Assembly (NCBI GenBank): GCA_018417955.1 | Contig: JACTVC010000006.1 | Span: 1,302,001-1,366,000 of the forward strand | Length of the DNA stretch: 64,000 nt | From: Laccaria trichodermophora | Lineage: Eukaryota > Basidiomycota > Agaricomycetes > Agaricales > Hydnangiaceae | Direction: 5' to 3' | Shown here: positions 30,077 to 40,798 of the stretch, in pieces | Numbering within the stretch: position 1 is the first letter of the stretch | Layout: the number at the start of each line of letters is the position of its first letter | Notes under the pieces: model-generated | What the model saw: the letters and a program-made list of their open reading frames with translations, nothing else | Databases searched by the model: none | What the model was told of the DNA's origin: nothing | Translations under genes and position numbers: made by a program

Positions 30077-31955
30077 CTAGATATCAAAGAACGGCCGTTC
30101 CGGATTAACAGCCTGTTGCTGCTGGGCAAAAGGGTTATGTGGACTAGCCCCCGTCCTCTGCGACACGATCTGCCTCCCAGCATCAGTGTATCCGTACCTA
30201 CGCCACCAAACCAACATCAGTCTCACCCTATCACCAAGAAAGAAAAGAATCCGCACCTCAAAGCACCGATATTCCCAAACGTATCCTGCCCATCATCCCG
30301 ATTAGCAAACAGCGAAGCCAAATGCGCCTCATTCTCCCCCAGCTCTTTCTTCGTCTTAACCTGGATCGGCCGGTTCTGGTTCTGGCTCTGATTTTGCGTG
30401 GGCACAGGGGATGAAGACAACGAGGAGACGCGGGAGGGAGAGTGCGTCTCGTACGTTCCTGGGAGGTTGAATGAGGGGCTTGGGCCTTGTTGTTGGGTAG
30501 GTCTGGGGGAGGGGTTGAATGCGGATGGAGCGGGGGAAGGCGCGAATGGGTTATTTGACCTGGGGTCGATCGCGTGAGATTTTGGTAAGAGAGGGGAGAG
30601 GGAGAAGAAAAAACATACCCGAACCCAGTGGGTTGAGCTGTCAGTGGCTGAGAAGGGGCGAACAAGCTCTGATTCTGTAGTTGCTGTAGTTGTTGTTGCT
30701 GCTGCTGCATCTGGAAGAGCTGCTGTTGTCGCATCATCTCCTCTTGCTGCTGCTGCTGTTGTTGGGCTTGTTGTTGCTGGAGCAAGAACAATTGCTGTTG
30801 ACGCATGAACTCCGCCTGTGGTTGTGATTAGATGACACGAATCAATAGGCAAGAAAGAGTGATGAGAACCTGAGCAGCTTCCTGTTCCGCCTGCTGCTGA
30901 TAAGGATTGAACGACGTGAATTGTGGTTGAACCGACGTGAACTGGGGTTGGAGGGCGGTGAACTGTGGTTGGAGACCGGTAGCATACGGCGTGGGGTCGA
31001 CGAAGGGGAACGGATTGTTGGATGCTGCACTTGGTGAGGGGCTGCTCAGACAAACGGCATCAGGCTTCAATCACCAGAACGAAAAGACACAGAAAACGCA
31101 CAGCTGCTGCGCATCGTCAAAGAGGGAAGAAGCATTTGAGTTGTCCACATCTTGTTTTCTCCTCGCTTCTTCCTCCTCACTCAACTTAAGCGCATGCTGG
31201 AGATCTCTTTCCTCTGCATCCCTCCTCTCCTGAGCTAGAGACTTCTTACTCTCCTCAATGGCCTTCTTCAGTTCGTCTTCATCCCGATTAGGCCGTTTTC
31301 CAGTAAGTCCATTGGCCCCACTTCTACGGCGCGCATTGTTCTCGTCCTCGTCCTCGTCATCGCCCGTGCTTCCACCGCGAATCATCCGATCCCGCATGGA
31401 CGCCCGGGATCGGCGTTCTTCCCTTAGTCTACCCTCGTCCTGCAGGAGATTGGTGATGTCCTTTGCCTTTTGTCGGACATTGGCGCCTTGGTCTTTGCCA
31501 TCCTCGTCGATGTACTGGAACTCCTTTAGGGTCTTGATAATGTAGATGTTGTCGCGGAAATAAATAACGACGTTCTCCGAGCCTTGGTGGAGGCAGTAAT
31601 CGAGGACAGTTAAGCTCTGTGTGGCATTAAGTAAGATTAAAGTGTGGCACATATGAGAGATATACCTTGAAGACATGTCGCCAATTCTTCCCCTTATCAT
31701 TGAGTCGCTTATCGAGCATCTCCATAATCTCAATGAAATCATTCCTGTAGTCGAGCGCAGATGTTAGCAGTTGGTGTGCAGCGATTAGGAGACTCCTGAC
31801 TGGTTATAAGTCATTTGTGCGATATCGTTCATCTGAGTTCCTGATGGGCCCCATGGGTCGTTTGATGTTGCATCTCGAACTTTGGATTGGGTGTCTGAGT
31901 AACCTTTTGTATAGTTCTTGGTGACTCGGAGGGCTGCTTTGCCAAAGTGCTGCAT
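30077..31955 (-). CDS. ENT1: Epsin (ENTH-domain endocytic adaptor)
   Basis: This is a clathrin adaptor that binds PtdIns(4,5)P2, ubiquitinated cargo and EH-domain proteins. The ENTH domain is at residues 1 to about 140, starting MQHFGKAALRVTKNYTKGYS and containing the near-invariant SLTVLDYCLHQGSENVVIYF and LKEFQYIDEDGKDQG. Two ubiquitin-interacting motifs follow (DELKKAIEESKKSL and ERDLQHALKLSEEEE). A Gln-rich low-complexity region (30690-30810), several NPF-type motifs (NNPFPF, NNPFAP) and an NPFAQQQ near the C terminus come next. Six or more exons are visible. The ATG at 31955 is chosen because it is the conserved family start; the open frame extends upstream only to a non-ATG codon. Confidence 0.92.
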
Positions 31956-32435
31956 GGCCGGAAGGAAAGCTTGGTGGGCAGATTTGCGTGATCGGTCCAA
32001 GTTTGGTACAAAGTCTGATTACGTGACCCTGCTTCACTCATCATCAGCCAATGCGCAGTATCCAACACCACAACATAAGCCACCAGCACTGTCGTACAAC
32101 TTAAGCAGAACAAGAACCGAGTTGTTGTACTTTTTACAACAGCTCTGAGCGCAAGGCGGCGTTTCCAGTGCCGCAACGGCATTATTGATGTCTGTGTACG
32201 ATGTAGTCACCTCGCACAACATGACCACATAACGCAGTAATGACACTCCGATCTTTGATATTGTACCCTGGCGTCGAGTGCGCTCGGGCTGAGTCAAAGG
32301 AGGCCCTGGCGACCTCGTGACCTTGGCGCATGCCCACCGTTCACGCCTTGGACCAGAACATGAGGACGACGTCCAGTCCATGTAAGAAATCCCTTTATAA
32401 TTTGCCCCATCACTTTCTCAATCACACCACCAGTA
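31956..32435. promoter_or_regulatory. Divergent promoter between epsin and Cys-rich gene
   Basis: A 480-bp region between two divergent start codons. Short unsupported ORFs occur. I find no distinct regulatory motif. Confidence 0.45.
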
Positions 32436-33183
32436 ATGGCAGCGACCAAGCCACCCCACAAGCGCCGTCGATTAACTGGCTCGGCGACGCCCCCACCCAC
32501 GACGATGCAGCCTCCTCCAGGAAAGGTTCTCGCAGCAAGCAACAACACAAACGTAACTGCAAAGCCCGCCAATGGTATCCCCGTTTGCACGTCGTGCCAC
32601 CGGGCCCTAAACGCGCTCCAGGGAAACCTTTTACATTGCGCTCGGTGGGTACCCTGCTTATCTCCACCCCAACAAGAATTTTTGAACGCTCTTTACAGTT
32701 GCTCGTCGACAACATGCGCCATTTGCTCCCGCGTATGTACCGCCTGCGCCCCTTCCCTGCCACCTACGCCTCACCTCTCCTGGTCTCCCTCGCCTTCTCC
32801 ATCACCACACGCCTCACCGCGCCGCTCAGCACTATCCCTTCACAGTGTCAACACTAATCTTATCACCACTCCCAGTGGCAGTTCCTGGCCACACGTGACT
32901 AATAATAACACCGTCGCTGGCAAAAGGCGGAAGGTGGCTGATAACGATGAGGATTCGGATGGAGCAGATCACCGCTATGAACGGGCCACCGGACATCACA
33001 GTTCCTCAGACCTGGATTTGTTTGGGTGCGGACCAGGGTGTGGACGCACGTTGTGTCGTAATTGTTGTTTTGAAAATATCCAGAAGTAAGTCATCCTTCA
33101 GTTGACCTTACACCGAGTTGTTGATGCGGATTCTTTCCATCAGCAATGCGACAACATGTTACGATTGCTATGGATCCTACTAA
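32436..33183 (+). CDS. Cys-rich zinc-binding-type protein, uncharacterised
   Basis: There are three exons: the introns start gtgggt near 32646 and gtaagt near 33085, and the last exon ends CYDCYGSY. The protein is about 210 residues. The N terminus is basic with KRRRLTG, suggesting a nuclear localisation. Two Cys clusters flank a disordered Ser/Pro-rich centre. The first reads CTSCHRALNALQGNLLHCARC followed by STTCAICSRVCTAC. The second reads FGCGPGCGRTLCRNCCFENI followed by CYDC. The spacing suggests a split treble-clef or RING-like fold. I recognise no named family. Confidence 0.75.
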
Positions 33184-33486
33184 CATTGGCGAATCAAAGG
33201 ACAGACTGAAGGACACTAACATATTTTTTACATGCACATACTCACGAGCCCTTTTTGATCTCATTTTTTCTTATTGATATCCCTCATAAACCGTCAATCG
33301 ATATCCGTAAACGCAATACATCCCAAGTCTGAATGCAACACTCATATTCATCCTCCCAACCATCTCCGCTCCATTCCTTCTTGATATCCTCAATCAATAC
33401 TATAAACACAACGCATCCCAACTCAAAATCCAATCCCCTTTTGCCCTCCCTTAATCTGTAAAATCCTTTCACGCTGCGATACACAA
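33184..33486. other. Intergenic, nothing recognised
   Basis: About 300 bp between the Cys-rich gene and the tRNA gene. It contains two similar short words (atatcctcaatcaatac / atatccctcataaaccgtcaat type), suggesting a degenerate local duplication, but no gene. Confidence 0.4.
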
Positions 33487-33592
33487 GGCAAGATGGCCGA
33501 GCGGTTAAGGCGTGTGACTCAAGCGTAGCTTACCTGCATTCGCGGGTTCTCATCATCGTAAGATGGCGTGGGTTCAAGTCCCACTCTTGTCA
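33487..33592 (+). tRNA. tRNA-Leu(CAA) with intron
   Basis: The acceptor 5' strand GGCAAGA pairs with the 3' strand TCTTGTC (one G-U), with discriminator A. The A box TGGCCGAGCGGTTAAGG is typical of fungal Leu tRNAs. The anticodon CAA is at 33520-33522. The T arm is GTGGG TTCAAGT CCCAC, and the long variable arm contains ATCGTAAGAT as in yeast tRNA-Leu(CAA). An intron of about 25 nt follows position 37 (roughly 33524-33548; the exact ends are uncertain). With it removed, the anticodon stem forms four pairs plus one mismatch. A run of T's immediately downstream is a Pol III terminator. Confidence 0.85.
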
Positions 33593-34282
33593 GCCTTTTT
33601 TTTACTACGACAATTGGGTACTTCATGTTCGAAGCCTAAGCTTTACCTTGGAGAAAAAACCCGAAAGAATGAAGGAAAATTAGACGCATATCCTGGTATT
33701 TACGAGTGTAAGTAAACTGCTCATTGCGAATTTTAGTTTTCTCATGAACATGATGAACTCACAACTTGAAAATCTGGTTTATAATTCACGACCCGGACAG
33801 TGCAAGTGGTGCTGCCTTCAACGCAACCTAGAGCTCATACCAGGGGGGAAGATTCAGAAGCCCAGCAACCACACCTCCCCATAATAAGTTGTATGAAGGG
33901 ACCTGTTATCAACTCAGGGGGTGAAGATGTCACTCTGCACCTTGCATTACCCAGAATTTAACAAACGTTCCATATGCTTCTACAAAGATTTTATGCTCCT
34001 ACACAAAGATTTTTCTCAATTCTTCAAGACTTAGAAAATCCCGCATGGATCATATCCACGTGGTTCGACGCGTAAGGTCACATGCTGAGATTATTGTCCG
34101 CGCTTACTCAGCTTGTGCCACATGGGCCTACCTGACTTTTGGAAGGACAACCTGCAGGCCCAATGAAAAGATTATCTTTCGTCGGTCAAACTTATCCTTG
34201 GTTTGAACATGATCCTGAAAGTTGATATCTGCTTACCCCTACTTACTCAGATCTCGGTCAGTGGCAACAAATAGTGCACAAA
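33593..34282. other. Intergenic upstream of the DYW gene
   Basis: About 690 bp, largely AT-rich with T-rich stretches (33594-33604, 34000-34020). It includes the DYW gene's presumed promoter. No gene, repeat or element boundary is recognised. Confidence 0.45.
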
Positions 34283-35971
34283 ATGCACATCGCTCGCGCC
34301 GTTGCGCGTCACTGCAGGTCAAAAAGCCTTTGCCGGGTTGGTCGCATCCATACTGGCACTCCACGGAAAGGACTACTCAAGTATGTCGACCTCGCCGAAA
34401 GCCGGGACGGGAGTGTGGGCGGCGGGTTTTTAACCTCCCTCTTGCGCGTGGCAAAGAACTCGCGAGAAGTACGAGACGTCGTTAACGAGGCCGCCCGCAG
34501 ATTTGACGGCACTATCCCCTGGCAATTGCTATCGGCAGCCGCCCACGTCAGTGCTGGTCCATCTGTCGACGACCCACAGTTGGCGGGCACTCTCCTCGCA
34601 AGCATCTCCCCCAAGGACATCCCTTACGTCCGGGAAGGGGTCCTTAGGGCAGTACTCGGAAACGCATCAAGGCACAAGAATGGTGCAGTGGCGCTCAACG
34701 CCTTTCGCCTCCTCGTGGCTCAAAATACTCCCCTGATCACCACGGACTATGCCCGCGTCATTCATAGTGGCATCGAGTCAAGTGAAGAAGAGGCTCGACT
34801 CGTGTACGAGCTGCTCCAGAAACCTTGTCCAACTGAACTTGACCCACGCACCATCGGTGTGCTGCTCAAAGTGTGCCATGTACGTCACAACTTTGACTTG
34901 GCGGACCGAGTATGGCAGTGGGCTGCACCACGACGGCACGTTAAGCACGGAGATCAGGAGTTGTGCTATGTCGTGGCTCAGTATCTGCTTTTGTGCGGCC
35001 GAGCGGGTAATAAAGCGGTTGCGCATCAGGTCTGGCAAGAAGCTAGGAACATGGGCCTTGCTCACCTCCCAGTTGTGACTGGAAGCATGTTATCAGTACT
35101 TGCTATGCATGGCGCCGACGGCGAGACGCTAGAACTACTTAGGGACATTCCTCCCGCTTCCCTCAATTCGCACATGGTGACTGCGGCGCTCACCGCCTTC
35201 TCCCATTCGGGCAACATCGATGCAGCCCACGCGTTGTTGGAGCAAGTAGAAACGCATGAATCCCAAACTCCTATTGCAAGCATACAGTCATACACTGCCC
35301 TCGTGGATGGCTACGCGCGCAGTGGGGACTTTACATCTGCTCTCGCGATCATCGACCACGCCAAGCGCCAAAAGGTTGGAGAGGATGACGTGATGTGGAT
35401 GACAGTGCTTGGTCCCTGTCGTCGTTTTAAAAACCTTCCAGTCGCGCAGACCGCATTTGCCGCCATTCAGAGGCTAGGCTCCCCTGAACACCGTGCGTCG
35501 GCATACGTCCTCATGTCTGACATCTACAATGCCTGTGGTGACACCATGGCTTCTCTCCGCATGCAACAGGAGAGGCTGAGGAAGGGACTCATGAAAGAGC
35601 GGGGTGCGGTCACGCTAACGATGGACAACGGCGAAACACATGTGTTCTATGTGCGAGAGGTCCCCCCTGCGCTCGTACCTGCCAGACGTGCTATAGAGCA
35701 GAAGCTAAAGGAATGGAGTCGCTGGTTGGGGTTATGTGGCATCAGTGATGAGTCCATCCGGTGCCAGCACAGCGAGAAACTCGCGCTTGCATATGCTGTC
35801 ACGCAGGGCATGAGACAAATTACCCTAAGGAAGAACCTTAGGATATGTGATGCCTGTCATGAGGCCTCGAAGCAGATTACCATTCTTGAATCCATTTCAA
35901 TCCATCATTGGGACAAGTCGAGGATGCATGTTATGAAGGATGGGAAGTGTTCTTGTCATGATCGATACTGA
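34283..35971 (+). CDS. PPR-E-DYW protein, putative mitochondrial C-to-U RNA editing factor
   Basis: This is a single exon of 562 residues. The N terminus MHIARAVARHCRSKSLCRVG is Arg-rich and lacks acidic residues, like a mitochondrial presequence. About eight degenerate pentatricopeptide repeats follow (about 70-405; the clearest is SYTALVDGYARSGDFTSAL at about 336). An E1-like motif starts YVLMSDIYNACGD (about 408), and an E2/PG-box-like segment (MKERGAVTLTM... THVFYV) follows. A DYW deaminase domain then starts near 470. It has HSE (His496, Glu498) and CDACH (Cys522, Cys525), the expected HxE/CxxC zinc and catalytic set, plus the second zinc motif CSC (556-558). It ends DRY where plants have DYW. 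In plants this architecture both binds an organelle RNA and deaminates a cytidine. The ATG at 34283 is the first in frame. No frame damage is seen. Confidence 0.9.
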   Translation: MHIARAVARHCRSKSLCRVGRIHTGTPRKGLLKYVDLAESRDGSVGGGFLTSLLRVAKNSREVRDVVNEAARRFDGTIPWQLLSAAAHVSAGPSVDDPQLAGTLLASISPKDIPYVREGVLRAVLGNASRHKNGAVALNAFRLLVAQNTPLITTDYARVIHSGIESSEEEARLVYELLQKPCPTELDPRTIGVLLKVCHVRHNFDLADRVWQWAAPRRHVKHGDQELCYVVAQYLLLCGRAGNKAVAHQVWQEARNMGLAHLPVVTGSMLSVLAMHGADGETLELLRDIPPASLNSHMVTAALTAFSHSGNIDAAHALLEQVETHESQTPIASIQSYTALVDGYARSGDFTSALAIIDHAKRQKVGEDDVMWMTVLGPCRRFKNLPVAQTAFAAIQRLGSPEHRASAYVLMSDIYNACGDTMASLRMQQERLRKGLMKERGAVTLTMDNGETHVFYVREVPPALVPARRAIEQKLKEWSRWLGLCGISDESIRCQHSEKLALAYAVTQGMRQITLRKNLRICDACHEASKQITILESISIHHWDKSRMHVMKDGKCSCHDRY

Positions 35972-36101
35972 AATTGTTATTTCTGGTGTCCGTCAGCGAA
36001 CTAGACCTACATGTTCTTGTTAAGCGTAAGATCATCCACCTTCCATTCTTTCCGGTCCCAGTCAAAACCCTGGTGCTTGAATGGTACACCACTATTAAGT
36101 G

Positions 36102-36598
36102 TTACATTAGTGGAATGCAGAGTTGACGTCGCGGCCGCAACGCTACGCTTTTTTTCGCCACGCGACAACTTTCCTTAGTGAATCAACTCCGACAGGTAAA
36201 TGCCCTCGCTACAACCGACCGTCGACACACCTGCTACAGCTTTGACTGAGTTTCAAATCCTTGATGGCCACATAGCATGCTCCGTACATACCAGATCTTT
36301 TACATTGAGTAACACCGTAAAATTCCCAAAATGTGTGAAAATTTCAATCCCCTTCTTACTGAATGGTATCTCTGTTATGTAAAAATTAGGTATGGCGTCA
36401 CGTATAGAGGTAATTTAACAGGAAAGTATGTCTCAATTTGAAGTCCGCCCCAAGTCCGCCCGATTGGTTAGGCCCTCGCGACAGAAAGCGATACAAAGTC
36501 CAACTTTCGCAGATTTTCTGTATCGTGGGATTTAGCGGACAAGTTGTCGCGACCCATTTTAGCGGCCGCGACGTCAACTCTGCATTCCACTATTGTAA
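36102..36598. mobile_element. Short terminal-inverted-repeat element (MITE-like)
   Basis: Two 37-bp terminal inverted repeats (36102-36138 and 36562-36598) match at 36 of 37 positions. They contain gtggaatgcagagttgacg and a NotI-like gcggccgc at the inner edge. A second inverted pair with core cgcgacaactt lies inside (about 36161-36171 and 36542-36552). The interior has no transposase ORF. If the ends are placed at gtgg, a TA is present on both sides, as for Tc1/mariner-type MITEs; with the longer repeat no clear target duplication is visible. Confidence 0.75.
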
Positions 36599-36906
36599 AA
36601 TGACTAGCTCACTCAAAGATGCATATTTTTTTATAAAACACACATTTTCTATGAGCTGCACATAATATCTACAGACTGGTAAAATTTCATGGCAAATGTA
36701 ACATTCAGTTGACAGCAGAACTAAAAATTTCTATATGGATTTAATTATTGGTCTGCATAACTGTACCAAATGCGCCAGACCTTATCTTATGATGGTAGTT
36801 CTGCAGTGTTTGCACACTCCAACGCACGCACTTTCAATCAATCTGTTTTCTCATTGATAATTTTCTTTCACATTGGGATGCTGTGCGCAAAAAGGTAGAA
36901 AAACTT

Positions 36907-37012
36907 TGACAAGAGTGGGACTTGAACCCACGCCATCATACGATGATGAGAACCCGCGAATGCAGGTAAGCTACGCTTGAGTCACACGCCTTAACCGCTC
37001 GGCCATCTTGCC
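36907..37012 (-). tRNA. tRNA-Leu(CAA) with intron, inverted second copy
   Basis: This is the same 106-nt gene as at 33487, on the opposite strand, including the intron. It differs by one base in the variable arm (gtatgat instead of gtaagat), which extends the variable-arm pairing. It ends in a T5 terminator on the minus strand. Flanking sequences on both sides are unrelated to those of the first copy, so only the gene itself is shared. Confidence 0.85.
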
Positions 37013-37099
37013 TTACATCCCTTAAACGCTGATGGAATACTAAGCCCTTCGACCGTCCACTAACTAGTAAACTCTACGCACATAAGGGTTACGACTACA

Positions 37100-39421
37100 T
37101 TAAGGCGAGGTTGCTTTATGAAACCGGACCCACATTCCGCCCTAAAACATTAAGTTAGACGAAGCAACTCAAGATTGCACAGTATGTACCTTAATGTATA
37201 GTGTCAGGGCAGCGCTTGGCCACACCTTTTCAAACCGCTGCCTTCCACTACGGTCTTTCCATTCGATTGGGGGCAACGATCCCTCGGGTTGGAACTCATG
37301 CGCGAGCGTGAAGCGGTCAAATTTCTGTAGCAGCCGAACGAGAAAATACGACATTTGATTGTATGCATAATTTTGGCCAAGGCACTGGAAAGTGAGTCGT
37401 TGACAAACGCCCTACGAACGATACACGTGAAACTCACAATTCTCGGCCCAGCGCTAAACGGTGCAAACATCGCAGGGTTTGCTGTGAATTTGGCGATACG
37501 CTCCGGTTGTATCCAGCGTTCCGGGTCGAAGGCATCGGCATCGTCGCCCCATAGCGCGGGGTTACGTTGTGTCAGCAGGGGGAAGTACACAATTGGCGTT
37601 TTTGCTGGCATGTATAAAGGCCGCGAGTCCGGTTGTGGGTATGAAGGATCAGAAGGTGGAAAAACGCATGCAGATGAGCGCGTTTCGCGGACATTCAAGG
37701 GGACTGGGGGGAAAAGACGGAGCGTTTCGTTTATCACGGCACGCACTGGAATTTCAAAGCGTTAGGTGGGTGGGCTATTGACGTGACGAGAAACCGTACT
37801 ATATTTCATGTTTCTAAAGTTCTCAAACGTTCCGGATTTTGTGGAACCACAATGATCCAGGACCTCTGCGCGTAATTTGGCCGTCACTTCAGGGTGGATG
37901 GCCATGAAGTAGGTTAGGTACGTCAATACACTTGCCGTCTGCAGATTTATGTTAAATCAATGAGCGTAGTATAGCTCTTGGAAGAAACCGACTGTATCCC
38001 GAGATGCGAGCAACATGCTCAACAGCTGATCCCGAATGGCGACAGGGTCTATTTATATTATTTCCCGTTAGCATCGGAAATAATGAACAGCGAATCAAAG
38101 CTCTTCACCGTTTGTAGTATCGGCCAAATGCTGTAAAAACGTCTTTTCCGCGATGGGGCTCTTTACCCCGGCCAAATCTGCTCGCCTCTTTGCTTCCAAT
38201 GCCTGTTGGACAAGAGGGTCCAGCCATTGGTGGATTACCTTAACATGTCGCTCATTCTTGTCGCTGAAAAATTCAAACAGGGGCCACAGGTACCCGATCC
38301 GTCCCCGGTTGGTGATGTTTTGTTGTGCCATCTCGAACGCCTGTGCAAACGAGCCCCATGCGTCCTTGGTTGCCGACCCTTTCGGGCCCATCATGGTGCA
38401 TCCAGGAACCGGGAGCGACGCAGAAAGCGTGTCCAAGTTTTTCCCAAAAAGAAACTCGGACGCCGCATCAAGTGTGAAGCGAGCGTACAGGTCTTGCACC
38501 TCACAAGGCTGATCTCCTGATGATAGAGAGGAAATAATGGATAACGTGCGTGAACAGTATTGTTCAAAAATCTCAAAATCCAGAAGACGTTCGCGTGCAA
38601 AAAATGGACGCGCTGTGGCGCGATGCTATATTCCGAGAGATAGTTGTAAGTGCCAAACTTGGAGGGAGCGTAAAACTGACCGTTTTCCAAACCTTTTAAG
38701 AAGAGTTCATTAGCTATCAACGCGGTCTTGCTGAATGACCCACATCGTCATCTCTATTGAATATACCTCCACCAAGTAGGGTCTCCCTGTAACTTTATTG
38801 TCAGAAGAGGGTCGAAGGTTTGAATCTATAGAGAAGCAACAAACATTCGTTCTTTTTGAGCGGGTCCTCTCCAAAAGCGTTGGAAACCAGTTGCTAAGAC
38901 AAACTTGGCATATTCCTGGTCCATTGAAATAATCTGTATGATAGCCATCAGCTTCGAATAAAAACCTTTTTCGTGGATGAAAAAAAAAAGTGTCCTAGAG
39001 CGCAAAATTCCTGAAGATGTGAGAACATATACGCGATACGTACAGTGTCAGACCACAATATCCTTGTATTTATGGTAGTGCATTGATATTCCTCGAAGAG
39101 TTGAAGGTAGACATCCAAGATATAACTAGTTTTGAACGCTCTTATCATATTGAGCAAGACGTCGATGTTTCCAGGCCATTTCCCTACAACGCAGGGTATC
39201 AGTCTGGCGCCAAGCAATCTGGCTTCCCTTTCCTGCATAGATCTGCGATATACATTCCTGGTTGTTCCCCATAGAAAAATAAAAGCAATATGGGCGGGGA
39301 GTGATAAGAAGCCCAATCGATATTGTGTTTGAGACAAGACAAGGAAGAGCACGAGCACTGGAAGCAACAAGGTCCAAAAGAGATCACAGAGCAGTCGTAC
39401 GCGGTAATAAGCAGGATTCAT
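37100..39421 (-). CDS. Cytochrome P450, CYP63-type
   Basis: This is a heme-thiolate monooxygenase of the basidiomycete CYP63 family, known for hydroxylating alkanes, fatty acids and aromatic xenobiotics. The N-terminal membrane anchor is LFWTLLLPVLVLFLVL. Family blocks follow: TINTRILWSD, DQEYAKFVLATGFQRFWRG, GGGIFNRDDDVWK, RPFFARERLLDFEIFEQY, YARFTLDAASEFLFGK, DQLLSMLLASRDT (I helix), ETLRLFPPVPLNVRE (ExxR), NPALWGDDADAFDPERW and the heme loop FSAGPRICLGQNYAYNQMSYF. About nine exons all keep frame, including a 12-nt micro-exon (38681-38692) between FNRDDD and the HRATARPFF exon. The last exon ends GGMWVRFHKATSP. It appears functional. Confidence 0.9.
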
Positions 39422-40798
39422 GCTGGATGACGAGAAAAATCGCAGGACGGCCAGTTAAAGGACGAAGAGGGAACGGCAGATCACTGTTTCGTCAATGGCC
39501 ACACTTGTTGAATCATGCTGTTCCTGCCATTGGGTGATTTTAAGTGCAAACCAGACAACACCCGGCCTGCAGTCGGCTGGCGAGCCAAACACATATCAAT
39601 ATCGGTGGACGTTGCACCCCGAGATCATGTCCAAATGGTCTCTGGAAACTGTCACGGTTACAGAGAAAAAACCCGAGATATGTGCGCAACCGCTCGATAG
39701 GCCTCCGGAATATACTTGACACGCACCGCTACTCCCTATAGTGTTTGAATTTCGTGGTGCTGGTCCTGCTTGATTTGTACAGAATAAACGTCGAAGCCAG
39801 GCAAGTTGATGTATCAGCCATGCCGACAGGCAGTCCGGGCTGCGGCGTCTTTGATGCAACGAATTCACCGACATTCGATGTCAGAAGAATCTTGGGCGGT
39901 ATTAGAATGGTTCCCAGGTTCGCGTCTCACGGACTGGGATAACTTATCTTCCAAAGAAGGCGCTCAATCGCCACCGTAGAGGGCTGGGAAATGCGGCATG
40001 CGGCATTTCGGAGTCATACCTCACCAAAATAATTGCATTGTGTGTAGGCGCATGTCCTTCGATTTGAACAAGTTTAGGCTTTTTCCTGTGCCTTTCCGAG
40101 TCGCGACGTAAGCTAACACGTAGTCTGCTATCGTACATTGAAGCCGTAGGGTCGTATTCATCTTGAAAAAATTCCGAGTATATGCGCCAACATTTCCCTT
40201 TTTGCAGGCCTCGCCTGATGACCTTACAAGGGGTGAGCAATCTCAATGAGATGATTATCACGCATTATTAACATGCCTTTGTCAATGGTTTCCAATGTAA
40301 ATATCTAGGTAATTTGGGCTTCTAAAATCCGCACTCCGGTATATGCGGTTGACAGATTTTTTGATTACTGAAGGAGCGCCCGCTTGCTACGCAGAAAACC
40401 CGTTTCGATGAGCTTAGCCGCTTGTACAACTTGAAGAGAGTCACCTTCTCCCAGCCAGGCATGTGCCTGGCGGCCGAATCGGATCAACGCCTCGCAATGA
40501 AGACCGTGCAGCAAGTTGAAATGTGTGATAGAAGACGTCACAATCGGAATCTACAGTGGTAGACGAATGGTGAGTGGTTGATCGTGATGAATATGTGAAT
40601 GAGACGTGCCGCGGGCCAGGATTGTATTAAAATCGAAGTAGGGCTGCTTCGTAAAAAAGCACACTTCAATGATATCGTGGTTTCCTTTCTTTCCTACCCC
40701 TATTGGCTATCATTCCAAAAAATATGCCTCCTTCAACAGGTGGCATCGGAGAGCAAGAAGATGACTTCACTCTTTGAGGGACGTAATTTTGCAGACTG
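39422..40798. other. Intergenic, no gene supported
   Basis: Several 60-105-codon open frames occur on both strands, for example on the minus strand near 39944-40261 with KPKLVQIEGHAPTHNAIILV. None has an identifiable domain or a consistent exon model. It could hide a decayed gene. Confidence 0.4.

Noticed and set aside
32034..32381. 115-codon minus-strand frame in the promoter between epsin and the Cys-rich gene
   Set aside because: It lies between two well-supported divergent starts and has no recognisable domain.
34222..34485. Overlapping 87-codon frame at the start of the DYW gene
   Set aside because: It is a different frame over the same sequence with no domain. The long DYW frame clearly explains the region.
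33487..37012. Interpreting the inverted tRNA genes as terminal repeats of one large transposon
   Set aside because: Only the tRNA genes themselves are shared, the flanks differ, and no target-site duplication is visible.
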